Assembly: GCA_938015255.1 (NCBI GenBank)
Contig: CALLQC010000036.1
Span: 1 to 40,952, forward strand
From: an uncultured Erythrobacter sp.
GTDB lineage: Bacteria > Pseudomonadota > Alphaproteobacteria > Sphingomonadales > Sphingomonadaceae
Length of the DNA stretch: 40,952 bases
Direction: 5' to 3'
Of the stretch, positions 17,957-26,185 are shown in pieces (the stretch's first letter is position 1; each line of letters begins with the position of its first letter). The translations under genes and the position numbers were made by a program. The notes below the pieces were generated by a model that saw only the letters and a list, made by a program, of their open reading frames with translations, was not told where the DNA came from and did not search any database.

Positions 17957-19278
17957 CGCTCACCTCCCGCAGCAAGCAAGCCTGAATCGCGCATCGAAGC
18001 GAGCCGGTAACGGAGCGTGCGTTCCGAAATGCCAAGACTTCGCGCCGTGCGGGCGCGGTGCCCCCTGTTCGCGCGGAGCGCCTCGAGAATTGCGCCAGCT
18101 TCAGATTGAAAGGCCACATCCGCAAGGCTTTGTGCTGCGGTACAATTCGCCTGCGATTGGACGTGCTGCTCGCCATCATTGGCGAGCGCGCGGACGGGTT
18201 GGTCAAAAACGATGTGCTCTGAACCGATCATCCTGTGATCGGATGCCAGTAGCATCGCCCGGCGGATGACATTTTCAAGCTCGCGCACATTGCCGGGCCA
18301 GATATGCGAACCAAGCAGCACAAGCGCCTGCCCGCTTATCCAGCGCGGTCCTCTGCCCCGCTCCATATGGCGCAGCAACATACCGAAGGCGAGCGGCGCA
18401 ATGTCCTTCGGACGATCGCGCAAGGCAGCAATTTCCAGCGGGAATACATTCAACCGATAAAGCAAATCTTCGCGAAAACGCCCGGCCATGACCTCTGCGG
18501 CCAGCTGCCGATTGGTGCAGGCAACAATGCGCACATCGACTTTGACTGGCGTGGTCGCACCCAGCGGCAGAACCTCACCTTCCTGTAAAGCTCTCAGCAA
18601 TTTGGCTTGCAATGCGAGCGGCAATTCACCGATCTCGTCAAGCAGCAGCGTTCCGCCGTCGGCGGCACGGAACAGACCTTCGCGCGCCTCACCCGCTCCG
18701 GTAAAGGCGCCTTTGCGGTGGCCGAAGAGCAGGCCTTCCAGCATCGCTTCGGGCATGGCGGCGCAGTTCACCGCGACAAACGGTCCCGATGCACGCGCGG
18801 AGATACGATGAACGAAACGCGCCAGTACCTCTTTACCAGTGCCAGTAGGACCCTCGAGCAGAACAGGCACTTCGCTGCGAGCAACTCTTTCCGCCAAAGT
18901 CAGCAGGGCAAGGCTGCTTTCATCGCGCGCAATTGGCCAACCGCCAGCCGAGGCAATAGCGAAGACAGCCGCACGCGCGGGCTCAAGTGTGCTTTCACTG
19001 TACGTGAGGCAGACACGCTGCTCGCTCAGTGTTTCAAGCGAGGGCTCCTTCCCCATTCGCAAATCCAGCTCGATCCGGTCATCGCGGCGACCGCCTGGCG
19101 GACAAGGGAAGCGCCCGTCCTCTCCGATTGAAAGCCTGCTGCGTTGCCATTCGCGCGCGAGAAACGGAACCGTGCCGCCAAGAATTTCGGCATGCCTTTC
19201 ATCGCCAACAGTTTCCTCACGCAGCGTGGTCAGGTCGGTTTCGCTTGGAAAACCCGATTTATTTTCGATTTCAAACAT
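17953..19278 (-). CDS. sigma-54-dependent flagellar activator (FleR/FleT/FlbD-like)
   Basis: 441 residues. The AAA+ domain (about 120-345) has Walker A GPTGTGK (143-149), the sigma-54 contact loop GAFTGA (190-195) and Walker B LLLDEIGE. A Fis-type helix-turn-helix is at the C-terminus (RTARSLGISERTLRYRL). The first 115 residues show no clear receiver domain with its Asp and Lys, and no kinase gene is adjacent, unlike the FleS-FleR pair of Pseudomonas. Position just before fliE matches fleR, or fleT in Rhodobacter. It probably activates the -24/-12 promoters before flgB, flgA and the flhA operon. The 249-bp upstream region is shared with flagellin. Confidence 0.93.
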   Translation of the reverse strand: MFEIENKSGFPSETDLTTLREETVGDERHAEILGGTVPFLAREWQRSRLSIGEDGRFPCPPGGRRDDRIELDLRMGKEPSLETLSEQRVCLTYSESTLEPARAAVFAIASAGGWPIARDESSLALLTLAERVARSEVPVLLEGPTGTGKEVLARFVHRISARASGPFVAVNCAAMPEAMLEGLLFGHRKGAFTGAGEAREGLFRAADGGTLLLDEIGELPLALQAKLLRALQEGEVLPLGATTPVKVDVRIVACTNRQLAAEVMAGRFREDLLYRLNVFPLEIAALRDRPKDIAPLAFGMLLRHMERGRGPRWISGQALVLLGSHIWPGNVRELENVIRRAMLLASDHRMIGSEHIVFDQPVRALANDGEQHVQSQANCTAAQSLADVAFQSEAGAILEALRANRGHRARTARSLGISERTLRYRLASMRDSGLLAAGGER

Positions 19279-19377
19279 CCTGAACTCGCACCCTAAAATC
19301 CTGTCAGAGATTTACGTTTGAACCGCTGTGCACGGGAGGCGTCCAAGATTAGGAGAATTTAAGGCCCCGTATTCTTA

Positions 19378-19386
19378 CCTAGGTCA
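19378..19386. promoter_or_regulatory. CCTAGGTCA motif shared by the flagellin and flgA upstream regions
   Basis: CCTAGGTCA lies here, inside the palindrome ACCTAGGT, about 60 bp before the flagellin -35 box. The same 9-mer occurs at 32855-32863, 30 bp before the -24 box of flgA. It could be an activator site, but two copies are thin evidence. Confidence 0.25.
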
Positions 19387-19443
19387 GCAGGTCTGTCGCG
19401 CATCAGCGGGCGGCGATTGACGAGGCTGGCGTATGGCCCGGTG

Positions 19444-19471
19444 CTTAAACATCCGGCGAATGGGCCGCTCT
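19444..19471 (+). promoter_or_regulatory. putative sigma-28 (FliA) promoter of flagellin
   Basis: CTTAAA (19444-19449), a 14-nt spacer, then GCCGCTCT (19464-19471). The layout is the same as at fliD, flgM and the ExbB/ExbD-like pair. The leader to the flagellin ATG would be about 50 nt and would contain its GGGAG ribosome site. I found no convincing -24/-12 site in this intergenic region. Confidence 0.62.
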
Positions 19472-19527
19472 TACTCCCAGCAGCGGCGACGGTTTTTCGC
19501 TGCCCCAACCAACGGGAGTTAGATCAA

Positions 19528-20343
19528 ATGTCAGTAATCAATACCAATATTTCCGCTCTTCGCGCTCAAAATGCCGGCATGAAAGCCAACGAAATGCTGG
19601 GCACCGCGATGGAACGGCTTTCCACCGGTCGCCGGATCAACAGTGCAGCAGACGATGCGGCGGGCCTTTCGATCGCAACCGGCTTCACATCGGAAATACG
19701 CGGCATCAACCAGGGCATCCGCAACGCCAGTGATGGCATTGCACTTGCTCAGACCGCCGAAGGCGCGCTCGATGAAGTCACCAACATGCTGCAGCGCGTT
19801 CGCGAACTCGCTGTTCAGGCAAGTTCGGGCACCTATGATGCCGAATCGCGCGGCTTTATGAACACGGAAGTCGCCGAGCTTAGCGCGCAAATCACCGATA
19901 TTCTGACCAACACAGATTTCAACGGCGTAACCCTGTTCAGCACCACCGCCGGAACAGACGTAACTGTCGATATCGCAATTGATGCTGGCCGCACAGTGAC
20001 CCTCACCAGCACAGCGATCGGTCAGGACGTCAGCACAACAGCGCTGGACGTTGCTGATGCAACAGTCGCCGGGACGACCATTACCAATGTCGATGCAGCT
20101 CTGAGTGATGTGAACACTGCGCGATCATCCCTTGGTGCAGGGCAGAACCGTCTGGAATCGGCGATCAACAATCTGACGACCACGGCCACGAACCTTACCG
20201 ATGCGCGCTCCCGGATCGAAGACACCGACTATTCGGCGGAGACAACCGCGCTCGCAAAGGCTCAGATCCTTGGTCAGGCCTCCACTGCGATGCTCGCACA
20301 GGCCAACCAGTCACAACAAAACGTGCTGTCGCTGCTGCGTTAA
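19528..20343 (+). CDS. fliC: flagellin
   Basis: 271 residues, a short flagellin with D0 and D1 domains and little variable region. The N-terminus is [20 protein letters not shown] and the C-terminus ends in [14 protein letters not shown], both export and polymerisation segments. Residues 89-97 read QRVRELAVQ, the TLR5-recognised stretch of beta- and gammaproteobacterial flagellins. The frame is open to 19417, but the ATG at 19528 has GGGAG 8 nt upstream and gives the conserved N-terminus. It is a single-gene unit with its own promoter and terminator, and it is the only flagellin in the window. Confidence 0.97.
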   Translation: MSVINTNISALRAQNAGMKANEMLGTAMERLSTGRRINSAADDAAGLSIATGFTSEIRGINQGIRNASDGIALAQTAEGALDEVTNMLQRVRELAVQASSGTYDAESRGFMNTEVAELSAQITDILTNTDFNGVTLFSTTAGTDVTVDIAIDAGRTVTLTSTAIGQDVSTTALDVADATVAGTTITNVDAALSDVNTARSSLGAGQNRLESAINNLTTTATNLTDARSRIEDTDYSAETTALAKAQILGQASTAMLAQANQSQQNVLSLLR

Positions 20344-20386
20344 ATCAAACGGCACAACTCGCCTTTCCGGTAACGGAGAGGTTCCT

Positions 20387-20420
20387 GGACCCGGAGCTGC
20401 AACGCTTCGGGTCCTTTTTT
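20387..20420 (+). terminator. intrinsic terminator after flagellin
   Basis: Stem GGACCCGGAGC (20387-20397) with GCTTCGGGTCC (20404-20414): 11 pairs with one G-U, a 6-nt loop TGCAAC, followed by six T (20415-20420). It lies 43 bp after the flagellin stop. This is the clearest intrinsic terminator in the window. Confidence 0.93.
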
Positions 20421-20669
20421 ACGCGCTGCACCTATCGGACGAGGGGACATTCAAGAACTGTGAGTATACCTTCACGCTAATCACCCTGAGAGTGATCCAG
20501 GAAACGCTCAGGCCTCAGCAGGATTGTCGACTTGAGCGATGGGGAGTGTGGGGGGACACCTACCGATGGCGAGCCAATCCGGTACGCATGACGCTCCCAG
20601 AGCAAGCCGGCGCGCAGGGGCCAAGCGACTTACCTGGATCGCATTCCAAACGAAAAACGCTTTGGATGT
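20421..20669. other. gene-free stretch between the flagellin terminator and motB
   Basis: No protein-like reading frame is evident. Together with the flagellin 3' region this makes the largest gap in the window (326 bp). By eye it contains possible RNA structure. ATCAC (20480-20484) can pair with GTGAT (20492-20496), and the loop CCTGAG (20485-20490) is complementary to CTCAGG (20507-20512), a possible small pseudoknot. GGGAGTGT (20542-20549) can pair with ACGCTCCC (20591-20598), enclosing TACCG (20561-20565) with CGGTA (20580-20584). No promoter was recognised. I also see no minus-strand terminator for the motB operon. Chance pairing is quite possible. Confidence 0.3.
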
Positions 20670-21590
20670 TTATTGTGCAGCCGCCTGTGGGGCAATGGGC
20701 TGCCGGAGTGCCGCAACCGGCCGCTCACGCTCGGAGCTCTTCATCCCAAGCAACAACAAGGAGATACGCCGGTTGCGCGGATCGGTGGGATCATCGCCAA
20801 TCAACGGCTCGCGATCGGCAACACCCTCGATCCGGGCGAAGCGATCCTCATCCATACCGGCCAGGATCAGCGCCTGACGGGTTGCTTCCGCTCGCCCGGT
20901 TGAGAGCGACCAGTTGTTGGCGACTATTCCGGGCCTCCATGGCAAGGAATCGGTGTGGCCTCGCAAGATCAGCGGAGCATCTTCATCGACCAGGGTTTGG
21001 CTCATGACATCGAGCAATCCGCGGGCATCAGCGGTCAAAATGGTTGTGCCGAGCGTGAACATCGAGAAGTCGGCATCATCGACCAGGTCGATCCGGATAC
21101 CTTCCGGCGACCGCATAACGCGCACCTGCCGGCTCAGGTGGGCGAGGCTTTTTCGCTTTTCGAGCGCCTCATTGATCTTCGCGCGGAGTCGGTCGATGTC
21201 GGCCTCGCCCCGTCCTCCTCCTTCGACCGGGCCTCCGGTGACACCGCGTGGCACGGTGATCGATTGTGTCCCCGTCTGACCCTGAGCGTTCGGGTAATTG
21301 TCAGCGTCCGTGATCGAACTGCCGCCCAGCATGCCGTCGGACCCGGCCCCTTCTTGCCGCAGTTTCACGAGTGTGGGGGAGAAGTAGTCAGCGATGCCTT
21401 TGCGCTGGTTCTCCTCCGTCGCACCCAGCAACCATAGCAGCAGGAAGAACGCCATCATCGCGGTCACGAAATCGGCATAAGCGACTTTCCACGCGCCGCC
21501 ATGATGGCCCGCTTCTTCAATCGTGACTTTTTTCACGATGATCGGAGCGGGCGGCGTGCCCTCAGCCGGATCGGGCGCGTTTCGAGCCAT
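20670..21590 (-). CDS. motB: flagellar stator protein MotB
   Basis: 306 residues. A basic N-terminal tail is followed by one membrane helix, AWKVAYADFVTAMMAFFLLL, in which D40 is the proton-carrying aspartate. After a linker comes an OmpA-like peptidoglycan-binding domain at about 165-290 (ILRGHTDSLPW, then NNWSLSTGRAEATRQALI, and NRRISLLLL). It anchors the stator to the cell wall and conducts protons with MotA. The start shares one base with the motA stop (TGATG). It is the last gene of the flg block. Confidence 0.97.
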   Translation of the reverse strand: MARNAPDPAEGTPPAPIIVKKVTIEEAGHHGGAWKVAYADFVTAMMAFFLLLWLLGATEENQRKGIADYFSPTLVKLRQEGAGSDGMLGGSSITDADNYPNAQGQTGTQSITVPRGVTGGPVEGGGRGEADIDRLRAKINEALEKRKSLAHLSRQVRVMRSPEGIRIDLVDDADFSMFTLGTTILTADARGLLDVMSQTLVDEDAPLILRGHTDSLPWRPGIVANNWSLSTGRAEATRQALILAGMDEDRFARIEGVADREPLIGDDPTDPRNRRISLLLLGMKSSERERPVAALRQPIAPQAAAQ

Positions 21591-22453
21591 CAGCGGCCTC
21601 GCATCAGATCAAGCAATTCAGTCAGCTTAGGGCGGTGGGCGGGCGGCAGGCCGGATCGCGCCGCCTCCAGTACAAGCGGTTGAGGGTAGCCGTGGAGGCT
21701 CGCAATGATCACCTGTTTGACCGAATGGAAAATCTGCTGATCGTGCGTATTCACCTGTTTCAAGCGGCTCGCCATCGGACCAGCAAAACCATAGGCAAGC
21801 AGCACGCCAAGGAACGTCCCGACCAGCGCCCCGCCAATCATCTTGCCCAGAATTTCAGGCGGTTCGTTGATCGATCCCATCGTCTTGATCACCCCCAGCA
21901 CGGCGGCAACAATGCCAAGCGCAGGGAAGGCATCGGCAAGCGATTGGATAGTATGCGCAGGCTCATCCATTTCATGCAGCTGGGTTTTGATCGCATTGTC
22001 GATCACGTCTTCGACCGCATGTGTTTCCAGAGTACCGCTGGAGACAACCAGAAGGGTAAGCGGGTCGCAGATGATATTGCGAACAGCTTCATCATTCTGG
22101 AGAACCGGATATTCGCTGAAAATCGCCGAGTTTTCCGGCTCCGTCACGTGAGTTTCCAGCGCGACTGCACCTTCGGCGCGGAGCAGTTTCATCAGCTCGC
22201 TGGTCAGCTTGATCGCATCAAGATGATCCTGATCGGAATATTTCGGCCCCTTGAACACTTTCGCCACACCGCCACCGAGCAGTTTGATCTCGTGCATGGA
22301 ATTTCCGATGAGAACAGCACCGATCGCAGCGCCGCCAATCATCATCATTTCAAGCGGAAGTGCGGCAAGGATCGGCCCCATGGCTCCGCCGGCAAGGGTA
22401 AACCCGCCAAACACCATTACGATCAGCACAATGATGCCGATGATCGCGAACAT
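21590..22453 (-). CDS. motA: flagellar stator protein MotA
   Basis: 287 residues with four membrane helices, as in enterobacterial MotA. Helices 1 and 2 are at about 2-50 (IIGIIVLIVMVFGGFTLAGG, then PLEMMMIGGAAIGAVL). A large cytoplasmic loop contacts FliG. Helices 3 and 4 include ADAFPALGIVAAVLGVIKTM, with the conserved proline of the proton path, and GALVGTFLGVLLAYGFAGP. The ribosome site AAAGGAG is well placed. It follows flgL after 33 bp, and no separate promoter was found. Confidence 0.97.
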   Translation of the reverse strand: MFAIIGIIVLIVMVFGGFTLAGGAMGPILAALPLEMMMIGGAAIGAVLIGNSMHEIKLLGGGVAKVFKGPKYSDQDHLDAIKLTSELMKLLRAEGAVALETHVTEPENSAIFSEYPVLQNDEAVRNIICDPLTLLVVSSGTLETHAVEDVIDNAIKTQLHEMDEPAHTIQSLADAFPALGIVAAVLGVIKTMGSINEPPEILGKMIGGALVGTFLGVLLAYGFAGPMASRLKQVNTHDQQIFHSVKQVIIASLHGYPQPLVLEAARSGLPPAHRPKLTELLDLMRGR

Positions 22454-22486
22454 GCCAGTCTACTCCTTTATCCTGACCGCGAAGGG

Positions 22487-23416
22487 TCAGATTGCGTCGA
22501 ATAAAGTCAGCGAACTGACACGGACAAAGCTTGCCTGACTCGCTTCAAGTGCTGTCAAAGTCTGCTGAAGGCGTGCAATGGCCTCGGTAAGGTCGGTATC
22601 GGCCACCTCTGAACGCTGCTCTGCAAGCTCGATCCCGCGGTCGATCTGATTCTGCTGAATCACATCGACCCACGCCGCTCGGGTGCCGATAATCGCCTGA
22701 TTGCGAGTGGCCGTATCGATGCCCGCATCGATCCCGTCGATAGCAGCCAGCGCCGCAGCACCAGCATCGGCCGACCCGCCGCGAAAGATGATCGCCAGCT
22801 CGCTCAGAAGCGCAAAGGCATCGGTCTGGCTGCCCGCAACATCGAAAGAAAAGACCTGCGGGCCAGTAACCCCGCGCTCGATTTCGGTTCCCGGCGCAAT
22901 CGGCACGGATCCGCTTTCCAAGTTCCCGTTATAGGAGACGGCGCCATTGGCATCGCGCAAATAGGCTGGCCCTTCGGCCGTGCCCGCAAACAACGGCTCG
23001 CCAGTCAAAGTCTGGGCGTTGGCCCGCCCCAACAGTTCTTCGCGCAGTTGCTCCAGCTCTTCGGCAATTACCGCGCGCGCCGTATCGTCCAGCGTATCGT
23101 TCGATCCTTGCAAGGCAAGCTCTCTTGCCCGGATCAACAGGTCAGCCACGCCCCCGATCTGGTCAGCCGCAAGGGTCAGATCCTGCTCAAGCTTGGCGGC
23201 GTTATCCGCCTCGATTTCTCCGAGTTTTTGCAAACGGTCAAGCGCACGCAGCCGCGCAGCACCGGCTGGGTCATCCGATCCACGCTCGATCCGCTGCCCG
23301 GTCGCGATCTGGGTCTGCAAGGTTTCGAGCGAGCCGCGCAAACCGCTCATCTGGTCAAGCGTGCGCTGGTAGAAATCGGCAGTAGAACTGGTGAAGGGTT
23401 TGGCTGTCGGAATCAT
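22487..23416 (-). CDS. flgL: hook-filament junction protein FlgL (HAP3)
   Basis: 309 residues, normal for FlgL. The flagellin-like N-terminal helix region has LETLQTQIATGQRIERGSDD, typical of FlgL. The C-terminus ends LQQTLTALEASQASFVRVSS then LTLFDAI. It sits between FlgK and the first flagellin subunits. It starts 13 bp after flgK, which is the usual order. Confidence 0.94.
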   Translation of the reverse strand: MIPTAKPFTSSTADFYQRTLDQMSGLRGSLETLQTQIATGQRIERGSDDPAGAARLRALDRLQKLGEIEADNAAKLEQDLTLAADQIGGVADLLIRARELALQGSNDTLDDTARAVIAEELEQLREELLGRANAQTLTGEPLFAGTAEGPAYLRDANGAVSYNGNLESGSVPIAPGTEIERGVTGPQVFSFDVAGSQTDAFALLSELAIIFRGGSADAGAAALAAIDGIDAGIDTATRNQAIIGTRAAWVDVIQQNQIDRGIELAEQRSEVADTDLTEAIARLQQTLTALEASQASFVRVSSLTLFDAI

Positions 23417-23429
23417 GATATCGGCCTGC

Positions 23430-24767
23430 TCATCTCAATCCGAGAATGGTATCGAAGACCTCGGTAGCGACCTGGATCACGCGGCTGTTCGCCTGAAATG
23501 CCTGTTGCAAACGCACCAGATTGGCGGCTTCGGTATCGAGGTCGACCCCGACACGGCGAGCGAGAGCTGTTTCCGCACCGCTCGCCACAATAGCCAGCCC
23601 CTCGCGCCGTGTATCCAGCCCGGCGATGCGGCTCGACAAGGCCAGAAGAAGTCCGTCTGTGCCGGCGATCGGACCATCATCGGCGCGGATCGACGCGATC
23701 AGACTGCCCAGATTGGCGGTGTTTCGGCTGCCCGCGGGTGAGCCTGCGAAAGCTGTCGCAATCTCCATTCCATTGTTCAGCGCAACCGCCATATCGCCCG
23801 CACCTGCGCCGCTGAAGAACGGTTGCCCCGCACTGCCATCGCCGGCCGCGCCAGACGCCTGCGCGGTGTTCGCGGCCTCAATCACCTGGCGCGCGATTGC
23901 ATCAAGGCGGCCGCGCGATTGCACGGCCTGCCCGAGCGCCGCAGCCTGTCCGGCAAGCGCACCGGATTGCGGCGCAAACGTATCGCCATCCAGAGCGAAG
24001 CTGGCCGTACCGTCTGCGCCGATTGACGCGGCAATCGTTTGCGCCTGCCCAAGGCTCACGAGCGGCGTTGCAGCATCACCAAGCGAAACCTCGACCGCCC
24101 CGAATGAATCGAAACGGGTGACAATCCCCAACTGCCCCGACAGCTCTCTCAGCGCTGCATCACGGGCGTCGAGCAATGCCGATTTGGCAACCGATCCTTC
24201 TTGCGAGGCGATAATGTCCACATTGATCCGCGCCAGTTCCTGCGCGATGCCATTGGTTGTTTCGACACCAGCGATCACCTCGGCCTGAGAGAATGAGATG
24301 CTGTTGTCCAACGTCCGATCGGCAAGCTGGAATGTGTCCGAAAGCTGCCGCGCCCCTTCCAGCGCGATGATACGCAGCGTCGGATCGAGCGGATCACTTT
24401 CAAGCCGCAGCAGCGCCGCCTCGAAATCGCTCAACGTCTCGAACACGCGCGATTGTTCAAGCGCGCTCTCAACCCTGCGCAAGCCTGATATTTCAGCGTC
24501 GGCGCGGGCCAGATCCGATGTGCTTGTGCGGACCTGCAATTGCAGCAGTTCGCTATCGGCTCGCTGGATTTCTCCAATCGTTACGCCCGACAGCAAATCG
24601 CCCGAGCTGGAGCCAAGGCTCGCCCTTCCGACAAGCTCGCTCTGCGAAAGCGTACGCCGGGTATAATCCGTGTTGGAGGCATTGGCGATATTCTGCGCCG
24701 TCAGGTCCAAACCTGCGCGCGCTGCCGCTGCTCCGGTTCTCGCAATGGTAATCAGGGCGCTCGGCAT
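23430..24767 (-). CDS. flgK: hook-filament junction protein FlgK (HAP1)
   Basis: About 445 residues, shorter than the 547 of Salmonella, so the variable middle domain is reduced. The N-terminus has AARAGLDLTAQNIANASNTD, the rod/hook/HAP motif. The C-terminus ends LVRLQQAFQANSRVIQVATE then VFDTILGLR. Two tandem ATGs are present: the one at 24770 overlaps the flgJ stop (ATGA), but the GAGGAGG ribosome site fits the one at 24767 better. Confidence 0.94.
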   Translation of the reverse strand: MPSALITIARTGAAAARAGLDLTAQNIANASNTDYTRRTLSQSELVGRASLGSSSGDLLSGVTIGEIQRADSELLQLQVRTSTSDLARADAEISGLRRVESALEQSRVFETLSDFEAALLRLESDPLDPTLRIIALEGARQLSDTFQLADRTLDNSISFSQAEVIAGVETTNGIAQELARINVDIIASQEGSVAKSALLDARDAALRELSGQLGIVTRFDSFGAVEVSLGDAATPLVSLGQAQTIAASIGADGTASFALDGDTFAPQSGALAGQAAALGQAVQSRGRLDAIARQVIEAANTAQASGAAGDGSAGQPFFSGAGAGDMAVALNNGMEIATAFAGSPAGSRNTANLGSLIASIRADDGPIAGTDGLLLALSSRIAGLDTRREGLAIVASGAETALARRVGVDLDTEAANLVRLQQAFQANSRVIQVATEVFDTILGLR

Positions 24768-25069
24768 CATGCCTCCTCATGCGCACGAACATGTTGAACA
24801 AGTTGTTGTTCAATACTGCGTGCTAATCCGAATGCGCCGGACGATGCAGCAATCTCCGCAACATGTTCATCGCGCATTTGTTGGAATTGTTTCATGCCCG
24901 AACCGGTAAGCGGCGTTGCCTCAGCAAAGGAAGAAGCGCGCGCGCTCGCCAGCATCTGCCGGATCATGATTGATTCAAACCCCTCGGCGGCCTTGCGAAG
25001 TTCCAGCCGTTCGGCGGTCAGGCGATTGGCGTAGGCTTCGGGCCCGGTGGTTGTGACAGACGCAATCAT
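24767..25069 (-). CDS. flgJ: rod-capping protein FlgJ, N-terminal domain only
   Basis: 100 residues matching only the rod-binding domain of FlgJ: LRKAAEGFESIMIRQMLASA, then GSGMKQFQQMRDEHVAEIAA. The peptidoglycan-hydrolase half of enterobacterial FlgJ is absent; a lytic transglycosylase encoded before flhA (34308-35246) may supply it. It lies between flgI and flgK with ATGA overlaps on both sides. Confidence 0.9.
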   Translation of the reverse strand: MIASVTTTGPEAYANRLTAERLELRKAAEGFESIMIRQMLASARASSFAEATPLTGSGMKQFQQMRDEHVAEIAASSGAFGLARSIEQQLVQHVRAHEEA

Positions 25070-26175
25070 ATCACCACCATCTCGGCCTTGAGGGCGCCTG
25101 CCTGTTTCAGACTTTCAAGGATCACGACGAGGTCTGCTGCGCTGACCCCAAGCAGGTTGAGCGCATCGACAATCTCGTTGAGCGAAGCCGCTCCCGGCAC
25201 CAACGCGACCCTGTCCGACCGCTCGCTGACCGTAATATCCGTCTGTTCCTCAATCACGGTCTCGCCATTACCGAACGGCTCGGGCTGAACCACGCGCGGG
25301 CTTTCATCTATCCGGATGACCAGTTTGCCATGGCTCACCGCTGCCGGGGCCAGACGGACCGATTGATTGATGACAACCGTTCCCGTGCGCGAATTGACGA
25401 TCACCCGTGCCGCTACCGGGGCGGGCGTCACATCAAGCATTTCAATCGCCGCAAGCTTGGCCGCGCGTTCGTTGTTTCCAAATGGCAGGACAAGGTCGAT
25501 GCTTACCCCGTCTGCGATGGTCGCGGTGCCGGGAAACCGTTCGTTTATGGCATCGCGCACACGTGCTGCGGTGAGAAAATCGGCCTGATGCAGATTAAAT
25601 TTGAGCGTGCCTTCGCGGTCGAATCCGGTGGCGACGGCACGCTCTACCGTAGCGCCATCGGCAATCCGCCCGACCGTCGCGATGTTGACCGTAAGCTGCG
25701 ATCCGTCGCGGCCTGTCACACCCAGACCGCCGACCGCGACATTGCCCTGTGCCATGGCATAAATCTGCCCGTCCGCTCCATAAAGCGGGGCGAGCACAAG
25801 CGCGCCGCCGCGCAGCGAGCGCGCCTGGCCAAGCGTGGACACCGTTATGTCGATACGCTGACCCGGCTTGGCGAAGGCGGGCAGTTCCGCAGTGATGATC
25901 ACCGCCGCTGCATTGCGCAGGTTCGGGCTGACGCCGGGTGGCAATTGCAAGCCGAGACGGCCCGAAACACCGCGCATCGCCTCAGTGACATACTGCAAAT
26001 TGTCATCGCCTGTGCCCTGTAGACCTACGACGACGCCATAACCGGTTAGCTGGTTCGCGCGCAGCCCTTCGAACTGGCCGATATCGCGGATTCGCTCCGC
26101 CGATACCGCTGAGGATGCCAGAACAGAAAACAGCGCTGCAAGGCTGACAAGAAAGCGGGAGAGGAAACGGTTCAT
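25066..26175 (-). CDS. flgI: flagellar P-ring protein FlgI
   Basis: 369 residues, family length. A signal peptide covers about residues 1-26 (FLSRFLVSLAALFSVLASSA, cut near VSA-ER). It is followed by RIRDIGQFEGLRANQLTGYG, VVVGLQGTGD and later NSRTGTVVINQSVRLAPAAV, all diagnostic. It forms the periplasmic P ring around the distal rod. The frame is open to 26319, but the ATG at 26175 with AAGG upstream gives the signal peptide directly. Confidence 0.97.
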   Translation of the reverse strand: MNRFLSRFLVSLAALFSVLASSAVSAERIRDIGQFEGLRANQLTGYGVVVGLQGTGDDNLQYVTEAMRGVSGRLGLQLPPGVSPNLRNAAAVIITAELPAFAKPGQRIDITVSTLGQARSLRGGALVLAPLYGADGQIYAMAQGNVAVGGLGVTGRDGSQLTVNIATVGRIADGATVERAVATGFDREGTLKFNLHQADFLTAARVRDAINERFPGTATIADGVSIDLVLPFGNNERAAKLAAIEMLDVTPAPVAARVIVNSRTGTVVINQSVRLAPAAVSHGKLVIRIDESPRVVQPEPFGNGETVIEEQTDITVSERSDRVALVPGAASLNEIVDALNLLGVSAADLVVILESLKQAGALKAEMVVI

Positions 26176-26185
26176 GATCTGCACC

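Noticed and set aside
17969-17982. Possible sigma-54 site before fliE (AGGCTTG-N4-CTGCG on the minus strand)
   Set aside because: It has the right spacing, but the -24 box fits poorly and the start point would remove the strong fliE ribosome site.
19340-19367. CTTAAA-N14-GACG on the minus strand before the sigma-54 activator
   Set aside because: The -10 half does not match the other four sites, and FliA control of the top regulator is unlikely.
20421-20669. c-di-GMP or other known riboswitch class between flagellin and motB
   Set aside because: I could not match the conserved cores of GEMM, SAM-II or preQ1 riboswitches, and no downstream gene starts on the plus strand.
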